The position numbers were made by a program, and so were the translations under genes. Source: Rostrohypoxylon terebratum (Eukaryota; Ascomycota; Sordariomycetes; Xylariales; Hypoxylaceae). From it: a stretch of DNA of 64,000 nucleotides. A model generated the notes under the pieces. It was not told the origin of the DNA. It saw only the letters and a list, made by a program, of their open reading frames with translations, and ran no database searches. The stretch is taken from NCBI GenBank assembly GCA_022497145.1, contig MU385864.1:248001-312000 (forward strand). The letters are read 5' to 3'. Numbering within the stretch: position 1 is the stretch's first letter; each line of letters begins with the position of its first letter. Shown piece by piece: positions 36,570 to 48,463 of the stretch.

Positions 36570-38379
36570 ATGTCGGGAAAAACAACACAAGCTCCCGGCC
36601 AGGGACAGGCTTCAGGATGGACGCCTGCGATGGAAAATGAGTCTCTGTCCAACTATTTACTGATTATATGTGGTGGCGTATCAGTCGCTCTCATAATATG
36701 GCGTGTAACGGTTGCGTTGACCACATACATCCGAACCGTAACCAGTCTAAACAACGAGACGCAACGATACTATGTAGGGACATCGTCGAAATGGGCTTGG
36801 GTTAAGAAGAACCTACTTTACTCTCCCCTGTTCAGGAAGCGACACAACCGGGAATTCCAATTAAGCAGTGCGATCAACGTCGGAACATTGCCTACAAGAT
36901 TCCAGTTTTTGTTCATTCTCGCCTACTTCGCCACCAACGTCGCCTTCTGCGTAGTGCACATCCCCTTCGAGAGCTTTCAGGACGCTGCAAAGCAACTTAG
37001 GAACCGAAGTGGAACTCTAGCAGTTGTCAACATGATCCCCCTATTTCTTATGGCCGGCAGGAACAACCCTCTCATCCAGCTACTTGGTATGTCATTCGAT
37101 ACGTTCAACCTACTTCATCGTTGGTTTGGCCGTATTGTCGCCTTGGAAGCAGTCTGCCACACCTTTGCGTTCTGGGCTGCCTCGGCGGCAAATGCTGGAT
37201 GGTCCGCTGCTCTGAGTAATACTGTAAAGAAACCGTTCTTGTTGTGGGGTTTAATTGTAAGTTCTCATTACCTATATCCTCAGTCAGTATCTTGGTATTC
37301 TAGCTAATACTATTTAGGCCACCATCGCATTTGTTGTGATCCTGTTCCAAGCCGCGAGTATTGCCAGGCACGCCTACTACGAGCTATTCAAGTTGTTGCA
37401 TATCGGCCTCGCGGCGCTATCCATTGCCGGTTTATGGTATCACCTCCAGTTGGCAGACCTCCCTCAGATTAAATGGTTGATCCCGGTTATCCCTATATGG
37501 TGCATGGACAGATTCCTCCGCATTGTGCGAGTCGCCTACCACAACTTCGGCAGAGGAGGAACGAGAACTCTTGTAGAAGCGCTCCCTGGCAATGCTGTTC
37601 GTGTAACAGTGAATATGGCCCGACCTTGGACTTTTCGCCCCGGTCAGCACGCCTACTTGTACATGCCGGCTATCAGCTTTTGGCAATCCCACCCTTTCTC
37701 CCTCGCATGGAGCGAAGAAGCTGAAGACTTGAGCGAAGACAAGCTGGCTATGAACCGACAGGATGTGCTCGCTATGCGAAAGACTAGCATGTCTTTTATC
37801 ATTCGAGGACGGACCGGAATGACCCACACATTATATCAAAGGGCTGCCGCACAGCCTGATGGCCGTCTCTTCACAACGTGCTTTGTCGAAGGTCCATATG
37901 GCGGAGAGCATAGGATGCATTCGTACGGAACTGTGATGCTTTTCGCAGGTGGTGTGGGTGTTACCCATGCAGTTCCCCACGTTAGAGATTTGGTTGCAGG
38001 ATTTGCGAACGGAACTGTGGCGACGCGAAAGGTTATCCTGGTGTGGATTATTCAGAGTCCTGAGCATCTCGAATGGATTCGACCATGGATGACCGAAATC
38101 CTGGCCATGGACAGACGTCGTGATGTGTTGCGCATCATGCTGTTCGTCAGCAGACCACGCTCGACAAAGGAGATTCACAGCCCATCGTCAACCGTCCAAA
38201 TGTTCCCTGGTAGACCAAACATCGAAACCCTCATTGGCATGGAGGCCGAGCAACAAATTGGAACTATGGGAGTGACAGTCTGCGGGCCTGGTGCCCTTAG
38301 CGATGAAGTCCGACAAGCGGTGCGTCGCCGACAATATGACACATCCATTGACTTCATCGAAGAAGCCTTCTCTTGGTAG
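36570..38379 (+). CDS. FRE-type ferric/cupric reductase transmembrane component
   Basis: A predicted 582-residue flavocytochrome in two exons (36570-37256 and 37318-38379; 61-bp intron, phase 0). The N-terminus has one membrane segment and then the ferric-reductase core. Two bis-heme histidine pairs are visible with H-X13-H spacing: His183/His197 (HRWFGRIVALEAVCH) and His257/His271 (HIGLAALSIAGLWYH). The FAD-binding motif HPFSLAW is at about 354-360, the NADPH site GGVGVTH at about 440, a CGP motif lies near the C-terminus, and the protein ends in EEAFSW as this family usually does. Such proteins move electrons from cytosolic NADPH across the plasma membrane or a vacuole membrane to reduce Fe3+ or Cu2+ for uptake. 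No permease or multicopper oxidase lies next to it, so it is not in a reductive iron-uptake pair. A GATA-type (SreA-like) control cannot be judged from the sequence alone. Confidence 0.95.
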
Positions 38380-39821
38380 ATTTCAGTCTTTACTGAACCT
38401 CAGCATTTCCCATTGGAGTTTGTTCGGGTACTTTAGGTCCATACCAGGGGACCAGATACGTTTTGTAGCATACAGCTACGCGGTTCGATTGTGCATATTC
38501 CCTTTCCTTTTCTGCGGCCGTTGTCACGGTTTCTTGTAGATAGTTCCCTCATTGATAGATACACCGGCCTCTTGTCTCAGTTAGCTACGCCTAGATACGT
38601 CGAGAACATATGAATCGATTTTCCAAATGTCTGACCTGGCTTACGTCGTGGTGAATGCTGCCATGAGATTCTTTGTTTTCTTGTACAACCAACAAAGGTT
38701 TATGTCGTCGTAGTGCCTAGTCAGGCCGAGTCATGGTAGACTAATCTGAAGTATGTAAATAAGTGATTCAACAAAGTGGATCATTTCGGAATCCGGACCA
38801 AGACAACCCAATCATGAAAAAATGTGTTCCATGCTACTACTAGACATGCGTTATCTTCAACAAGGTGACTCTCGAGAGGCAGTCATAATTGGTGGTTGCT
38901 TTGGAAGTATCTTGTATCAACCTCATTCTCAGATTCACCTGCCTTTTCCTTTGGGGGCATCGGAATATTGTACACATCTACACATCTACACATGCTCCAA
39001 CAATGGATGTAGGATGTAACACAAGAGATCAAATTAAGGTAGTACCCGTTTGTCAAAAAGCACTTGCAGTCATTGAGTTCTGATTAGGTGACGTAACGGT
39101 ACCAACGTTAAGGTCAAGGTCAACGTTGGAGCTATTGCGACGCTATGTACACTACATGCGTAGGTTGGAAGATTGGAACTATTCTGTGGGGTTTGTTACC
39201 GAGAAAATACTACCTAATAATAGCTGGTTACCCAATACGATAGCGTTTACCTACCCCTCTGCACCCCCTCTGAGTCCCCTCTGCGTTCCCCCTTCAGGGC
39301 TCTTGATAAGTACAAGATAAGGCATTTAACCTTCCCAGCTGCAGATGACCTCAGCTCCAGCGGCTTGTGCTACATCATGCCTGTATCGCGTGAGCTGTCT
39401 TGAACTGTTTTCCCTTTTTCCCTTTTTCCCTTTATCTTTTCCACACCACAATTGACTAATAATTGATATACCAATGCACATTGACCACCGGCATCTCTGT
39501 TTGCTGAGATAACGGTCTAAATAACGGTCCGGACAAGGTTGAGTATCATATAATAGTTATTCTCCTTTCCTTCCACGTCATCTCTCTGCCATTCTCTCTA
39601 GGCACGGCACCTAGGCAGGAAACCAACTTATAGCCAGCCGACTTCCAACCGTTTCCGCGACAATCCCATCGATATCTATAGCTCAAGAACCTCTCGCCCT
39701 CTAATATATATCGGTCGACCCATCTCGTGATAACCTTGCGATACTGCAAACTGTCGTGCACTCTGAAGAACCAATCAATCAATTAGTAGAACATACGGTC
39801 CGCTCGGGCATCTTGGACACA
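38380..39821. other. Intergenic region, 1.4 kb
   Basis: It lies between the ferric reductase and Yippee genes on the same strand. CCCTTTTT units are repeated near 39.41-39.43 kb. No gene or structured RNA is recognised. Confidence 0.6.
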
Positions 39822-40337
39822 ATGGGTCTTGCGTATAACACGTATCTTAATAGCAATAAGATCTACGGATGCAAGAACTGCAAAGCCCATCTGGCAAACC
39901 ACGAAGAGATTATCAGTCGAGTATGCATTCCACTCTCCCCCCCCCCCCCCCCCTTCCCCAATCCTCCTCAACCCTCCTCATTCCACAGCACCCATCCAAC
40001 CACCCACCCACCCAACCTCATCCTCAAATCCCGATACCTACTAGGTAGGTAAGTAGTAATGATAATAGCAGCGCGCTAACGATCTCCCCTCGCGCGACAA
40101 CAGAACTTCCGTGGCCAGCATGGTAAGGCCTACCTATTCAACACGGTCGTCAACGTGGACGCGGGCGAGCCCTCCGAGCGCAGCATGACCACCGGTCGCC
40201 ACATTGTCCGCGACATCACCTGCAGGCAGTGCAAGGAGACCGTCGGCTGGAAGTACGACCGCGCCTACGAGTCCAGCGAGAAGTACAAGGAGGGCAAGTT
40301 CATCCTCGAGGCCGAGTTGCTGTGCAATGTCAGCTAG
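39822..40337 (+). CDS. Yippee/Moh1 family zinc-binding protein
   Basis: A predicted 110-residue protein in two exons (39822-39920 and 40104-40337). The 183-bp intron is the longest found in the window and contains a C17 run just after the donor. Four zinc ligands follow the exact Yippee signature Cys-X2-Cys-X52-Cys-X2-Cys: Cys17, Cys20, Cys73 and Cys76 (CKNC and CRQC). The surrounding blocks GRHIVRDITC, VGWKYDRAYE and KYKEGKFILE are also family hallmarks. Yippee domains form a beta-rich fold related to cereblon and Mis18 domains; yeast Moh1 belongs to the GID ubiquitin-ligase system, and animal YPEL proteins are linked to mitosis. The role in this fungus is inferred from family only. Length is typical. 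Confidence 0.96.
39937..39953 (+). repeat. C17 homopolymer in the Yippee intron
   Basis: Seventeen consecutive C residues, starting 16 bp after the splice donor of the Yippee intron and followed by further C-rich DNA. A homopolymer this long is also prone to sequencing and assembly length errors. Confidence 0.9.
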
Positions 40338-41604
40338 ACGCCGAGTCGGATCGACCGACCCACTCACACACTCGGAATATGAGACGGAAAATGAGAATAA
40401 GAATGAGAATGATATAATAGATGGTTCGGTGACGTAGAGTCGTGTGCTCTACTAGGAGGTCTTGGTGGCGGCTACGAATTTGATTTGATCTGATTTTATG
40501 AGCCACGCGTTTGTCTTGCCTTTCATCAGTCAACGGAAAGAGGTGGAAATAACCTGTCTTTGCTTGTGGTTGAACCTGGGTAGCATGGGAAGCATGGGTC
40601 TAGCGTTTTTCGGTCTCTACGAGTGGCTTTGCAAGATAACTTTAGACGGGGAACAGCGAAGGTTTTTTTTTTCGATTATCTACAATTTGCAGATCAGTGT
40701 TTGCAGTCGACGGTTAGGTACCTATTCAATAAGCTTTGCGATGGTCCTTCTCTGTATCGCATGCCTCTCATAGGTGGTTATACGCTGTTTCTGTATATAA
40801 CGCTAAACGACAATCCATTATCACTTCTTGATTTCACTCTAAGCATGCTAATTATGAGCAGAGCACTTGGCCATAGTGAACAAGTTCATGAACCATTCTC
40901 TATTATTTCCGCGACCTGAAGAGAGAAGAAATGACTTGCCCGGCGCGAAGTCGCCCAACTCACATAGCTCTGTCGGGGCAAAATAACCTTAAGCATACAT
41001 AAGCCTGAAGCATCTATAGATACAATTCACTTAAGGTATATCTTGTAGTCAAAAGCGTGGTCAACGCATAATACAGGAAAGAGTTTATGTAGCCAAACTG
41101 CGAACATAACTATCCACATTATAGACCGTGGTCTACCTAGGTATCTATGAGATACCATGCCAACATCCGGACAATATTCCTTACACGAGCCATCACATCT
41201 ACCATGAGAACGCATACCCAAGGATCTAAGCCTAGCTGGAATCCAATTATTCTCGCCAAGTCTAGATCATGAACAGAAGCGCAAACTCGAGCCTTACGTC
41301 TGTATTTCACCAGTCCAGCATCTAGACGCCCCAAGCCGAGGAATAGGTTGTAACAATTTGATTCCTAAAGCATCCTAACTAAAGACACCCTGACCTATAT
41401 AAATAGTCTGTATGCATTACAAGTGCAAAATCCGACAGAGCAACCTTACGAACGCCACTTCCATGCAGTGATGTGTGATGTTGAGACTTCCTCCAACTAA
41501 AACCCCTGATCCCTGATAGCCAAGGCCGCCTCGACAACCTGGTTTGAGATTGTCATGATCCCATCTAGAACGTCGCAGGTCATACGGAAATCGACTACTA
41601 ACCT
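40338..41604. other. Convergent intergenic region, 1.3 kb
   Basis: It holds the 3' ends of the Yippee and SLC35F6-like genes. A GAGAAT/GAATGA short repeat is near 40.38-40.41 kb, inside the probable Yippee 3' untranslated region. No gene is seen. Confidence 0.6.
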
Positions 41605-43013
41605 CTAATTATGTTCGATAGGCTCCTCGGGGAGTAGCTCTTCTACCTCCTCGTTCGACTGTAGGAATTTGAAGGGGGGGTTGACGACACCGTTGAATAG
41701 GAAAGTGAAGTAGACCAACAACACGAATCCCGCGACCTGAAGGCCCTTGAAGCTCTCCCATCCAAGACCAAGTGACACAATCCAGATAAACAGGGTACGG
41801 CAGCTGTCGATGGTCGATCGGGCCGTAGCGCTGACGCTGCGAGTGACGGAGAGGCCGAAGAAGTTGAAGCCACTAAAAACTCAATTAGTACCTCTATGTA
41901 AGATGACACAACGTTTGGCAAGACTTACCCAATGGAAACCATAGTCAAAAGACTAGAAACCCAGACAGCCTTGTACTCAGTCATCTGGCGGAATCCCTCG
42001 ACCATATCGAACATGCCATAGCGACCAGCATCGGTTCTGCCCACAACAAGATGCAGCACCAGCATACCGATCAGGGTAACAGCCAGACCGAAAAGGCCCT
42101 CCCAGCCGACGACCTCGATAGCCTCGATGCTCGACCGCTCCAGCAGAAACTCCTCGAGGACGAACTGGGTGGCAGTGAAGATCTGAGCACCGGCAATGAG
42201 CACCACGCCGAGAGCGGCGCGTAGAGCGTCAACGGAAGCGGCGTCGTCGGCGGCCTGCTTAAGAGCATCCTTCGTGTCGGGCCAGATGACGCCGGCGAGT
42301 CCGACTAACGCGACACCGGCTACGACGCCGACGAGCGACACCCACTGGAACAGGTGTAGCTTGCGCTGCAGGAAGACGACGCTGAACAGGCCGACGAAGA
42401 GCACAAGCGCGCCACGGGTCATCTGGTAGATCGAAGCCGCCACCATGAACAGACCCGCGTTGACGAGCGTGGTGCCGAGGATATCGCAGATGGCCGGTAG
42501 CGCCAGGAGCAGGATACCGTAGCCGCGGAGGAGGCCGTCGGCACGTTTGGGGGCGGGCTGGACGAGGGGGTGGTCAGAGTGGATGCTGGCGGCGTCGTTG
42601 TCGTTGTCGCCCGCGTCTTCGACGACGGCTTGGTACCCGTCGGCCTTGGGGCTCCGGCGGCTCTTGTACTTCTGCCATCCAGCCATGACGCCTACGACGA
42701 GCCAGCATCCGACTTCGCCGACGAACATCTGCGCCGTCTGCAGCACGGGCTGCTCGAACGTCTTTCGGTTCTTAGGGTCCGGGTCGTCGCAGTTTCGTAC
42801 GCATTGGTTATCCTGGAGGTGTGGTGGTTAGCTATCTGGTTTGCTTGGTCTCGAGCCACCTCCCCCCCCCCCCTAGGTAGGTAGGTAGGTATAGAGTCAG
42901 TTGATCACTGTCTGCGATAAGGGACTTACTTGGTACTTGGTAAACAGGGTGTTGCAGACGCCGGTGAGCAGCATCATGGCCACCAGGAACGGGACAAGAG
43001 CCTTCGACGCCAT
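41605..43013 (-). CDS. SLC35F6-like drug/metabolite-superfamily transporter
   Basis: A predicted 411-residue multi-pass membrane protein in three exons (43013-42930, 42812-41929, 41872-41605; introns 117 and 56 bp). The first segment, MASKALVPFLVAMMLLTGVCN, is followed by a Cys/Asp-rich lumenal loop (DNQCVRNCDDPDP) and about nine further hydrophobic helices. The stretch YQMTRGALVLFVGLFS and the following FLQRKLHLFQW are typical of the EamA/nucleotide-sugar-transporter-like SLC35F6 group. A cytosolic loop (about residues 80-115) is acidic and Ser-rich. Human SLC35F6 is a lysosomal/mitochondrial protein; the substrate in fungi is not known. Intron 1 carries a C12 run and a (TAGG)n array. The gene lies in the same direction as the DUF2985 gene, 1 kb away, with separate promoters expected. 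Confidence 0.92.
42862..42891 (+). repeat. C12 homopolymer plus (TAGG)n in intron 1 of the SLC35F6-like gene
   Basis: Twelve C residues run directly into four TAGG units. On the transcribed (minus) strand this is a CCTA array followed by a G run, inside the 117-bp first intron. Confidence 0.85.
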
Positions 43014-44013
43014 GATGGGTGGATGGACTGCCGAGGTCTTACGGACTAGGTAGGCAATAGGATTCTCGTGCCAGCAGGAGAGATAAGGAGGTATTACGAT
43101 TAAATCGAGACGAAGGGTATTCTGACACAAGAAAATATGAATAAGTAAAGGTCCTCTGATGATGGACCGAAGAAACCTTGATGAAGCTTCTGCCAATTCG
43201 AAGCTCCCCCGTGGTTGGCGAGAGACAACGGTGTGAGGTTCAGTCAATCGTGTGTCAGAGTCAGGGTCCACGTATGTACGGGAATCTACCGCGTGGTGGA
43301 TGAGATAAGAGATAGCTACGTACTGCCAGGTTCGTATTGTTATGTAATCGCCGAATTAGGCAAATAGCCGAAAGCGTGCTACAGGCTGTACGGGCTGTGC
43401 TTAAAGTGAAGCAAAGTGCAGGTGAACGTGTACCTTGCCGGCCAATGTCTCCATAAAAAGCCACCTAAGGCAAGATCAGAATGCGTCCCGCATTGGTCAG
43501 CCGATTAGCCTTGCGATATCTAGCTCACCTTTGATTGGCTCAGCTAAAAAACCCCAGACCCGACAAGCGGAACTTTCCAAATGGTGGGTACCTGGAGTCG
43601 GCATGTGGAAGAGAAGTTGCATCTCGTGAACTTATTGGTTGCATTATATTACCGTCACCTGCTCAAGTGCATGTAAAACTGCATATTGAAGTGCATTCGA
43701 TGGTGCCTAGTGCCTAGCAGCCTTAGTCTATTACTGTTATACTTTAAGGGGTCTTCGTTGTCAAGATTGCAACAGGACAACTCAAGCGTCTCCGGGCTAT
43801 GCCACAGCCAACTTCATTACTACTATGTAGGTACAAATTATAAATCATAGTATTGATTGTTCAAAGGTTGCTTCCTAGATGTGACCACCATGCCTTCAAT
43901 AGGGTATCGATTTATGTACGGCTAGAATATTATATGCAAGTGAAACTGACGTGTATGCCGCCGTCTATAGAACCGTCTTAAACGCCATACCAAATTATTC
44001 AATCACGGAACGC
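43014..44013. other. Intergenic region, 1.0 kb
   Basis: It contains the promoter of the SLC35F6-like gene (left) and the 3' flank of the DUF2985 gene (right). I see no gene or repeat of note. Confidence 0.6.
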
Positions 44014-45144
44014 CTATCTCTCGTTGTCAGTACCGAGGCTGGGCTTCTCGGATTTTCCAAATAATTTCTTTTCCTTCTTCTTCATAGCCTTCTCCTTCTC
44101 CGCTTCGGGGTCTTTGTCATTAATGTTGTTATAATGAGGAATGCCTAATTCCTTGTCGCGTGCTAAGCGTGCAATATCTCTCTTGGCCAAGGGAACACCC
44201 TCGATAGCCTTGACATGTTTTCCTTCTATGCCCATCAAAATACCGGCAGTAGCAGATGCTATGCAAGCAAGACAAACAAAAAGACCGGTCGACCAGCTGG
44301 GTCGGTCGTATCGATTCAACGCCCACATGAACCCTGACAGCACGCATTGTAGGAACGTGTTTGCGACGTTGAAGTAGACGACTAAATCCATCTTCCATAG
44401 CTTAGTCGGAGGTGCTCTGATGCCTGTCGGTGGGGCATCTGATATCGTTTCAAGGGGGTATGGAACACTGTCAACATTGTAGTTCGCTGTCATCTCTTCG
44501 ACATTCTTCGGTCCAAGAGCCACAGGCAATTGGTCGGAACCCGCAAGACGGAACCAACCGCGGTGAATTCCGGCGAGTGTTCGTAGGGCCTGCTGATCTC
44601 CAAGAATACGGTATCGTAGTAGGAAGTACCAGTCGCGGAATCGCCATGGTGCTAGGCCAAAGCCAGTCACGCAGAACAGTCCGTTCAGGATTTGCGAGTC
44701 TATTTCTATCCATATCCGGCGCGGTGAGTCGATATGGTTGCAGTCTTTAACGCCGTTTACCCAACACATTTCTGGTGATGCATTGCACAATAGGAGGAAG
44801 AGCATACCACCCCAAGCTATGACGTTGAGCGAATATATGACGAGGAAGAAGCCAAAGCCAGTGTTGTAGAAGTTCCAAAAGTCTACCAGCCCCATCCGAA
44901 TCTGTTCTTTTATGGGATATTTTGGTGGGAAATGATATCCATTCGCATATTCCTGCATCTGGACACTCGCAGCGGCCACATTCGAAGCGAGAGCAGCACC
45001 AACTCCTTCTTGCGCTTGGTTATGGGGGATCGGGTTTCGTTTGCTTAGAGATTCATTCTGATCAGTTGCCGTAGAGACTGTTGTGGCTCGTTCGACACTG
45101 TCATCTTGTCCATCTTTGGAATTTCTCGGCGACTCTGATGGCAT
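44014..45144 (-). CDS. DUF2985-family membrane protein
   Basis: A single-exon, 376-residue protein. The first 60 residues are polar (MPSESPRNSKDGQDD) and probably cytosolic. The core has membrane helices around residues 97-120 (FGFFLVIYSLNVIAWGGMLFLLLC), 155-175, 260-282 and 290-310. It also has the block SPRRIWIEIDSQILNGLFC followed by APWRFRDWYFLLRYR, which is the hallmark of fungal DUF2985 proteins. A conserved Cys pair (CWVNGVKDC) lies in the loop between helices. The C-terminus is strongly charged (KDPEAEKEKAMKKKEKKLFGKSEK). Members are sometimes labelled as rhamnosidase-like or PLAC8-related in databases; I see no glycosidase feature to support an enzyme. Function is unknown. Confidence 0.9.
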   Translation of the reverse strand: MPSESPRNSKDGQDDSVERATTVSTATDQNESLSKRNPIPHNQAQEGVGAALASNVAAASVQMQEYANGYHFPPKYPIKEQIRMGLVDFWNFYNTGFGFFLVIYSLNVIAWGGMLFLLLCNASPEMCWVNGVKDCNHIDSPRRIWIEIDSQILNGLFCVTGFGLAPWRFRDWYFLLRYRILGDQQALRTLAGIHRGWFRLAGSDQLPVALGPKNVEEMTANYNVDSVPYPLETISDAPPTGIRAPPTKLWKMDLVVYFNVANTFLQCVLSGFMWALNRYDRPSWSTGLFVCLACIASATAGILMGIEGKHVKAIEGVPLAKRDIARLARDKELGIPHYNNINDKDPEAEKEKAMKKKEKKLFGKSEKPSLGTDNER

Positions 45145-46542
45145 TTTCAGATAACGCCTGTGTTAAATTCGTAGGACCGTGATTTCGCGTGGATTTCGAT
45201 TTCGGGTATCTTGGGTGTGCGGTGGAAATTAGAATAGCGGCAAACCGTGATGAATATTCGATCGGTGATTGACGAGTCGATGTCAGCTGAGCTGCGCTCG
45301 AGTAATGTAAAATGAGGATCCAGTAGCAACCACGAGGATTAGATTAGTATTTTGGTTACGATGGCGGGTCTAGACTGGCCATAGCACAACGAGGAAAATG
45401 TGAAACAATAGTAATTGACGACAATAATAATAATGCATATACGGAGTAGAAAAAACAATAATAGAATGATTACTTAGGTGAATTGGTTAGAAGCGAACAA
45501 AGAAACGATAACGTCAAAAGTAGCACAACAGGATTTTGAGGTAGTGGTAGTACGAATATTTGGTACCTTTTTCGCTCCGTACGAAGGCAAAATTTCAGCG
45601 GGTTTTCTTGGCACAGGACTTTAAAGGGGTCTTTCCCCAAAGCTGAGTGGTCGCAGCCACTAGTGCGAAAGCTTCATTCGCATCAACACCGCCAAGTCAG
45701 CGTTTTAGGCGAAGCGCTTGCCGCAGATAAGACTCCAGCGTTCCTTCCAATAAGTATTCCGTACTAGGTAATTCTCTTCATCAGGTAAGATCATGCGCTT
45801 TCTCACTTACACGTATGGTGTATCGAGGCAATATATGCCTGTCTTACTTGACCTTGAATTCATCGCAATCAAAATGCCAATTCTTCCAAAACCCTCGAGA
45901 CAAATGCGTCATGAGGTGTAGGTACAAGGGCTTCTGAGTGTCGAATAATTATACGCGTATAGCACGGGGTAATAGTACCGGGACCCTCTGAAGAGTTCTA
46001 GATCTCGCGCTAGCTGAAGAACCGCGCCTCTAAAATAGAACAATAGAAGAGCTAAATTCGGCTTTGGTTATGGCTGAGTAAGTGCATGCGAAGTTCGCAT
46101 CGTTGAGCGAGAACGAGACTCCCACTCAATATACCTAATAGGTATCTATTATCGAGGGGCTTTGAGATCGAAAATAGGCAGACGTTTAAAGGTATTAACG
46201 CACGTCAATGATCTAGCAGACAAGCAACCTAAAAGTTATTGATATCTCATCCAATGAGATCCACGAGTACACTACTCGGCAATGTATTGAGCGACTGACT
46301 CTGAAGGGAATTCGATGAAGGTTGAAGTTTTTGAATTTGAACCTTATTAAGGCTTAGATAGAAATGGCTCGCTCGGAAGATATGGACATTGGAAGGTGCA
46401 TCTTACATAATATACTTTCGCTAACTGCTTTTACACTGCTTAAATTCATATCATTTTTTTGCCAAAAGGGTCCTCACTTTTTACCCGCAGATTTTTATAC
46501 AAATTGCATTCTTCGCATCGTCGAGAAAGTAAAAGATTCAAG
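45145..46542. other. Divergent intergenic region, 1.4 kb
   Basis: It holds the promoters of the DUF2985 and Sen15 genes. No supportable coding region or strong repeat is seen; one TACCTAATAGGTA-type word lies near 46.13 kb. Confidence 0.6.
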
Positions 46543-46977
46543 ATGGCCGAGAAAAGGTATTTCGACCACCTTGCGGCCACTGTGCTTGACAACCTACAGC
46601 ACCAACATGACTGGACCGATTTACAGATCTTGACTCATTCCCCGGTGGATAACTCACCTCTACCTAGACCTATGGTCTCCGGACTTCCCCCTCGCCAACT
46701 CTACCTGCACCCGGATGACCAGATTGAGATGCTGAAGTCTACCCCGAATCTAGTCGATCGTATTCCAGAGAAGCCCGTCGTCGAATGGGTACTACCAACT
46801 CACCTAGCTGAGAAATGGACCCTAAGGGGGTTTGCAAGCATTTTCGATTCTATGCCGCCGCAACCCTCAGCAAACCCAGATCGTGTTAAGAGGTTACTAC
46901 TTGCTACGATGCACGACGATTCTACTATTGTCTACTATTTCATGCATGACGGCATCGTCAAACCTCGGCAGAACTAG
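46543..46977 (+). CDS. SEN15: tRNA-splicing endonuclease subunit Sen15
   Basis: A single-exon, 144-residue protein. The first in-frame ATG (46543, MAEKRYFDHLA) is chosen; the frame is open further upstream but without an ATG. The order of motifs fits fungal Sen15: an N-terminal helix VLDNLQHQHDWTDLQI, a Pro-rich middle segment, WVLPTHLAEKWTL, and the C-terminal strand pair TIVYYFMHDGIVKPRQN. Sen15 is a non-catalytic subunit; with Sen34 it forms one half of the heterotetrameric enzyme (Sen2, Sen34, Sen54, Sen15) that excises introns from nuclear pre-tRNAs. In agreement, no catalytic Tyr-His-Lys triad is expected or seen. The gene is convergent with the alcohol dehydrogenase, only 77 bp apart, so the 3' untranslated regions probably overlap. 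Confidence 0.9.
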   Translation: MAEKRYFDHLAATVLDNLQHQHDWTDLQILTHSPVDNSPLPRPMVSGLPPRQLYLHPDDQIEMLKSTPNLVDRIPEKPVVEWVLPTHLAEKWTLRGFASIFDSMPPQPSANPDRVKRLLLATMHDDSTIVYYFMHDGIVKPRQN

Positions 46978-47054
46978 ACCCATCATCTGGTGATATTTTA
47001 TCATTCAACAAGACAACCTACCTAGGTCCTAGGTGACTTGACATATCTGTTGAT

Positions 47055-48463
47055 CTACGGCTTAAAGATTACCTTTTGTACCTGCATCTTGTCAAACAGG
47101 TCATATCCCGATACAGCCATAGAGAGCGGCATGATTTTCTCGAACATGAATCTAAGAGATGTTAATGGCTATCGGGAATTGGTTCGCCGAGCTGCATTCG
47201 TGGATTGACTCACCCAAACCGGTGTTGGTTCTTAGATAGGACCTTGAGCGCGTCGGCAAATATCGAGCGAACGGGACACCTTCCCATCTGTAACCTCACA
47301 TTTTTGCTATACCAATATTAACTTGGAGAATGCGAGACGGGTGGTAGGATAACACGTACTTGTACCCTTCGGTGCCACTGAATGGGACCTGATTGACTGT
47401 TAGTAGTCGTACGTGAAGTGATACATCTCGAAGTTCACTCACCTCGGCATTATGGACACCAATGCTGCTTATGAAGCCAAAGGGCCGCAAGACGTCGAAT
47501 GCTGTTCTGAGAGCGGGACTCAACCCGACCACCTCAATTACAGCATCGGCACCTCGACCGTCTGTGACTTCCTTGATTCGAGAAATCATACCCTCCCTAT
47601 CTTTCGCGAAGTTGAGTGGTTCTGCTCCCAAGCTTTTAGCCAGCTCCAGGCGGCTGTCAACGCTGTCAACGGCGAAAAGATGTTTCGGCTTATACTCAAG
47701 TGCCGAGACTATTGCGCACAGCCCTACCGGCCCGCAGCCGATGACGACGACTGTGGCTTCCGAAGGATCCAGCGATCCAAGGGCATTAAAGGCGTTTCTG
47801 GCACCAAAGAAACCAGTGGGAAATATATCCGCCATGAGGACCAGGGCGTTGTCGTCGATCTCAGGCGGTGCCTTCATTACCGTACCGTCTGCAAGGGGTA
47901 CGCGTACATACTCAGCTTGGGCACCGTCCAACTTGCCACAGCCAAACAACAGGCTGTGATCGCATCGAGACGAATATCCATTTTTGCAGTAGAAACATTG
48001 CATGCTAATTGACGCATTAATTCAACAAGTTTGACCACGTACGGAAATACTGGGGAATCTCACCAGGATACTGTGAAGGGCGACACAACTTTATCCCCAA
48101 TCTTGACAGATTGAACATCCTTTCCCGCGGCAACTACCGTACCGGCGAATTCGTGGCCCATGATGAAGCCCGTTTCAGAAGGCTGATGACCTCGGAAAGT
48201 GTGAAGTTCGCTATGGGGTTTGATGGATTAGAAGACCGGTGAAGGCGGGTGAGGCAAAAAGCTACACAGTACTTACGATCCACAGAGAGCTGTCGCGTTG
48301 ACCTTGACTATAATATCTCCATCATGTTGTACTTTGTCTTCTTGTTAGCCGAACAGTCCGTGTTACGGTATAGGGAGATGAGTTCTGGGTATCATTCACT
48401 CTTGGGAACCGGTCTTTGCTGAATCGACACCTTGTATGGACCGTCGAATACAACCGCGTTCAT
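47055..48463 (-). CDS. Zinc-dependent medium-chain alcohol dehydrogenase
   Basis: A predicted 348-residue enzyme in seven exons: 48463-48400, 48331-48277, 48210-48064, 48004-47443, 47388-47360, 47306-47214 and 47151-47055; introns are 53-68 bp and exon 5 is only 29 nt. All joins keep the frame. The catalytic-zinc set is Cys38 (ALCGSELH), His59 and Glu60 (MGHEFAG). The structural zinc is bound by Cys89, Cys92, Cys95 and Cys103 (CMQCFYCKNGYSSRC). The Rossmann motif GCGPVG is at 178-183, followed by an acidic FAVDSVDSRLE end of the second strand, which favours NAD+. The C-terminal QMGRCPVRSIF block fits fungal members of the threonine/formaldehyde-dehydrogenase-like group. The substrate is not determined. 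It is convergent with Sen15. Confidence 0.93.
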
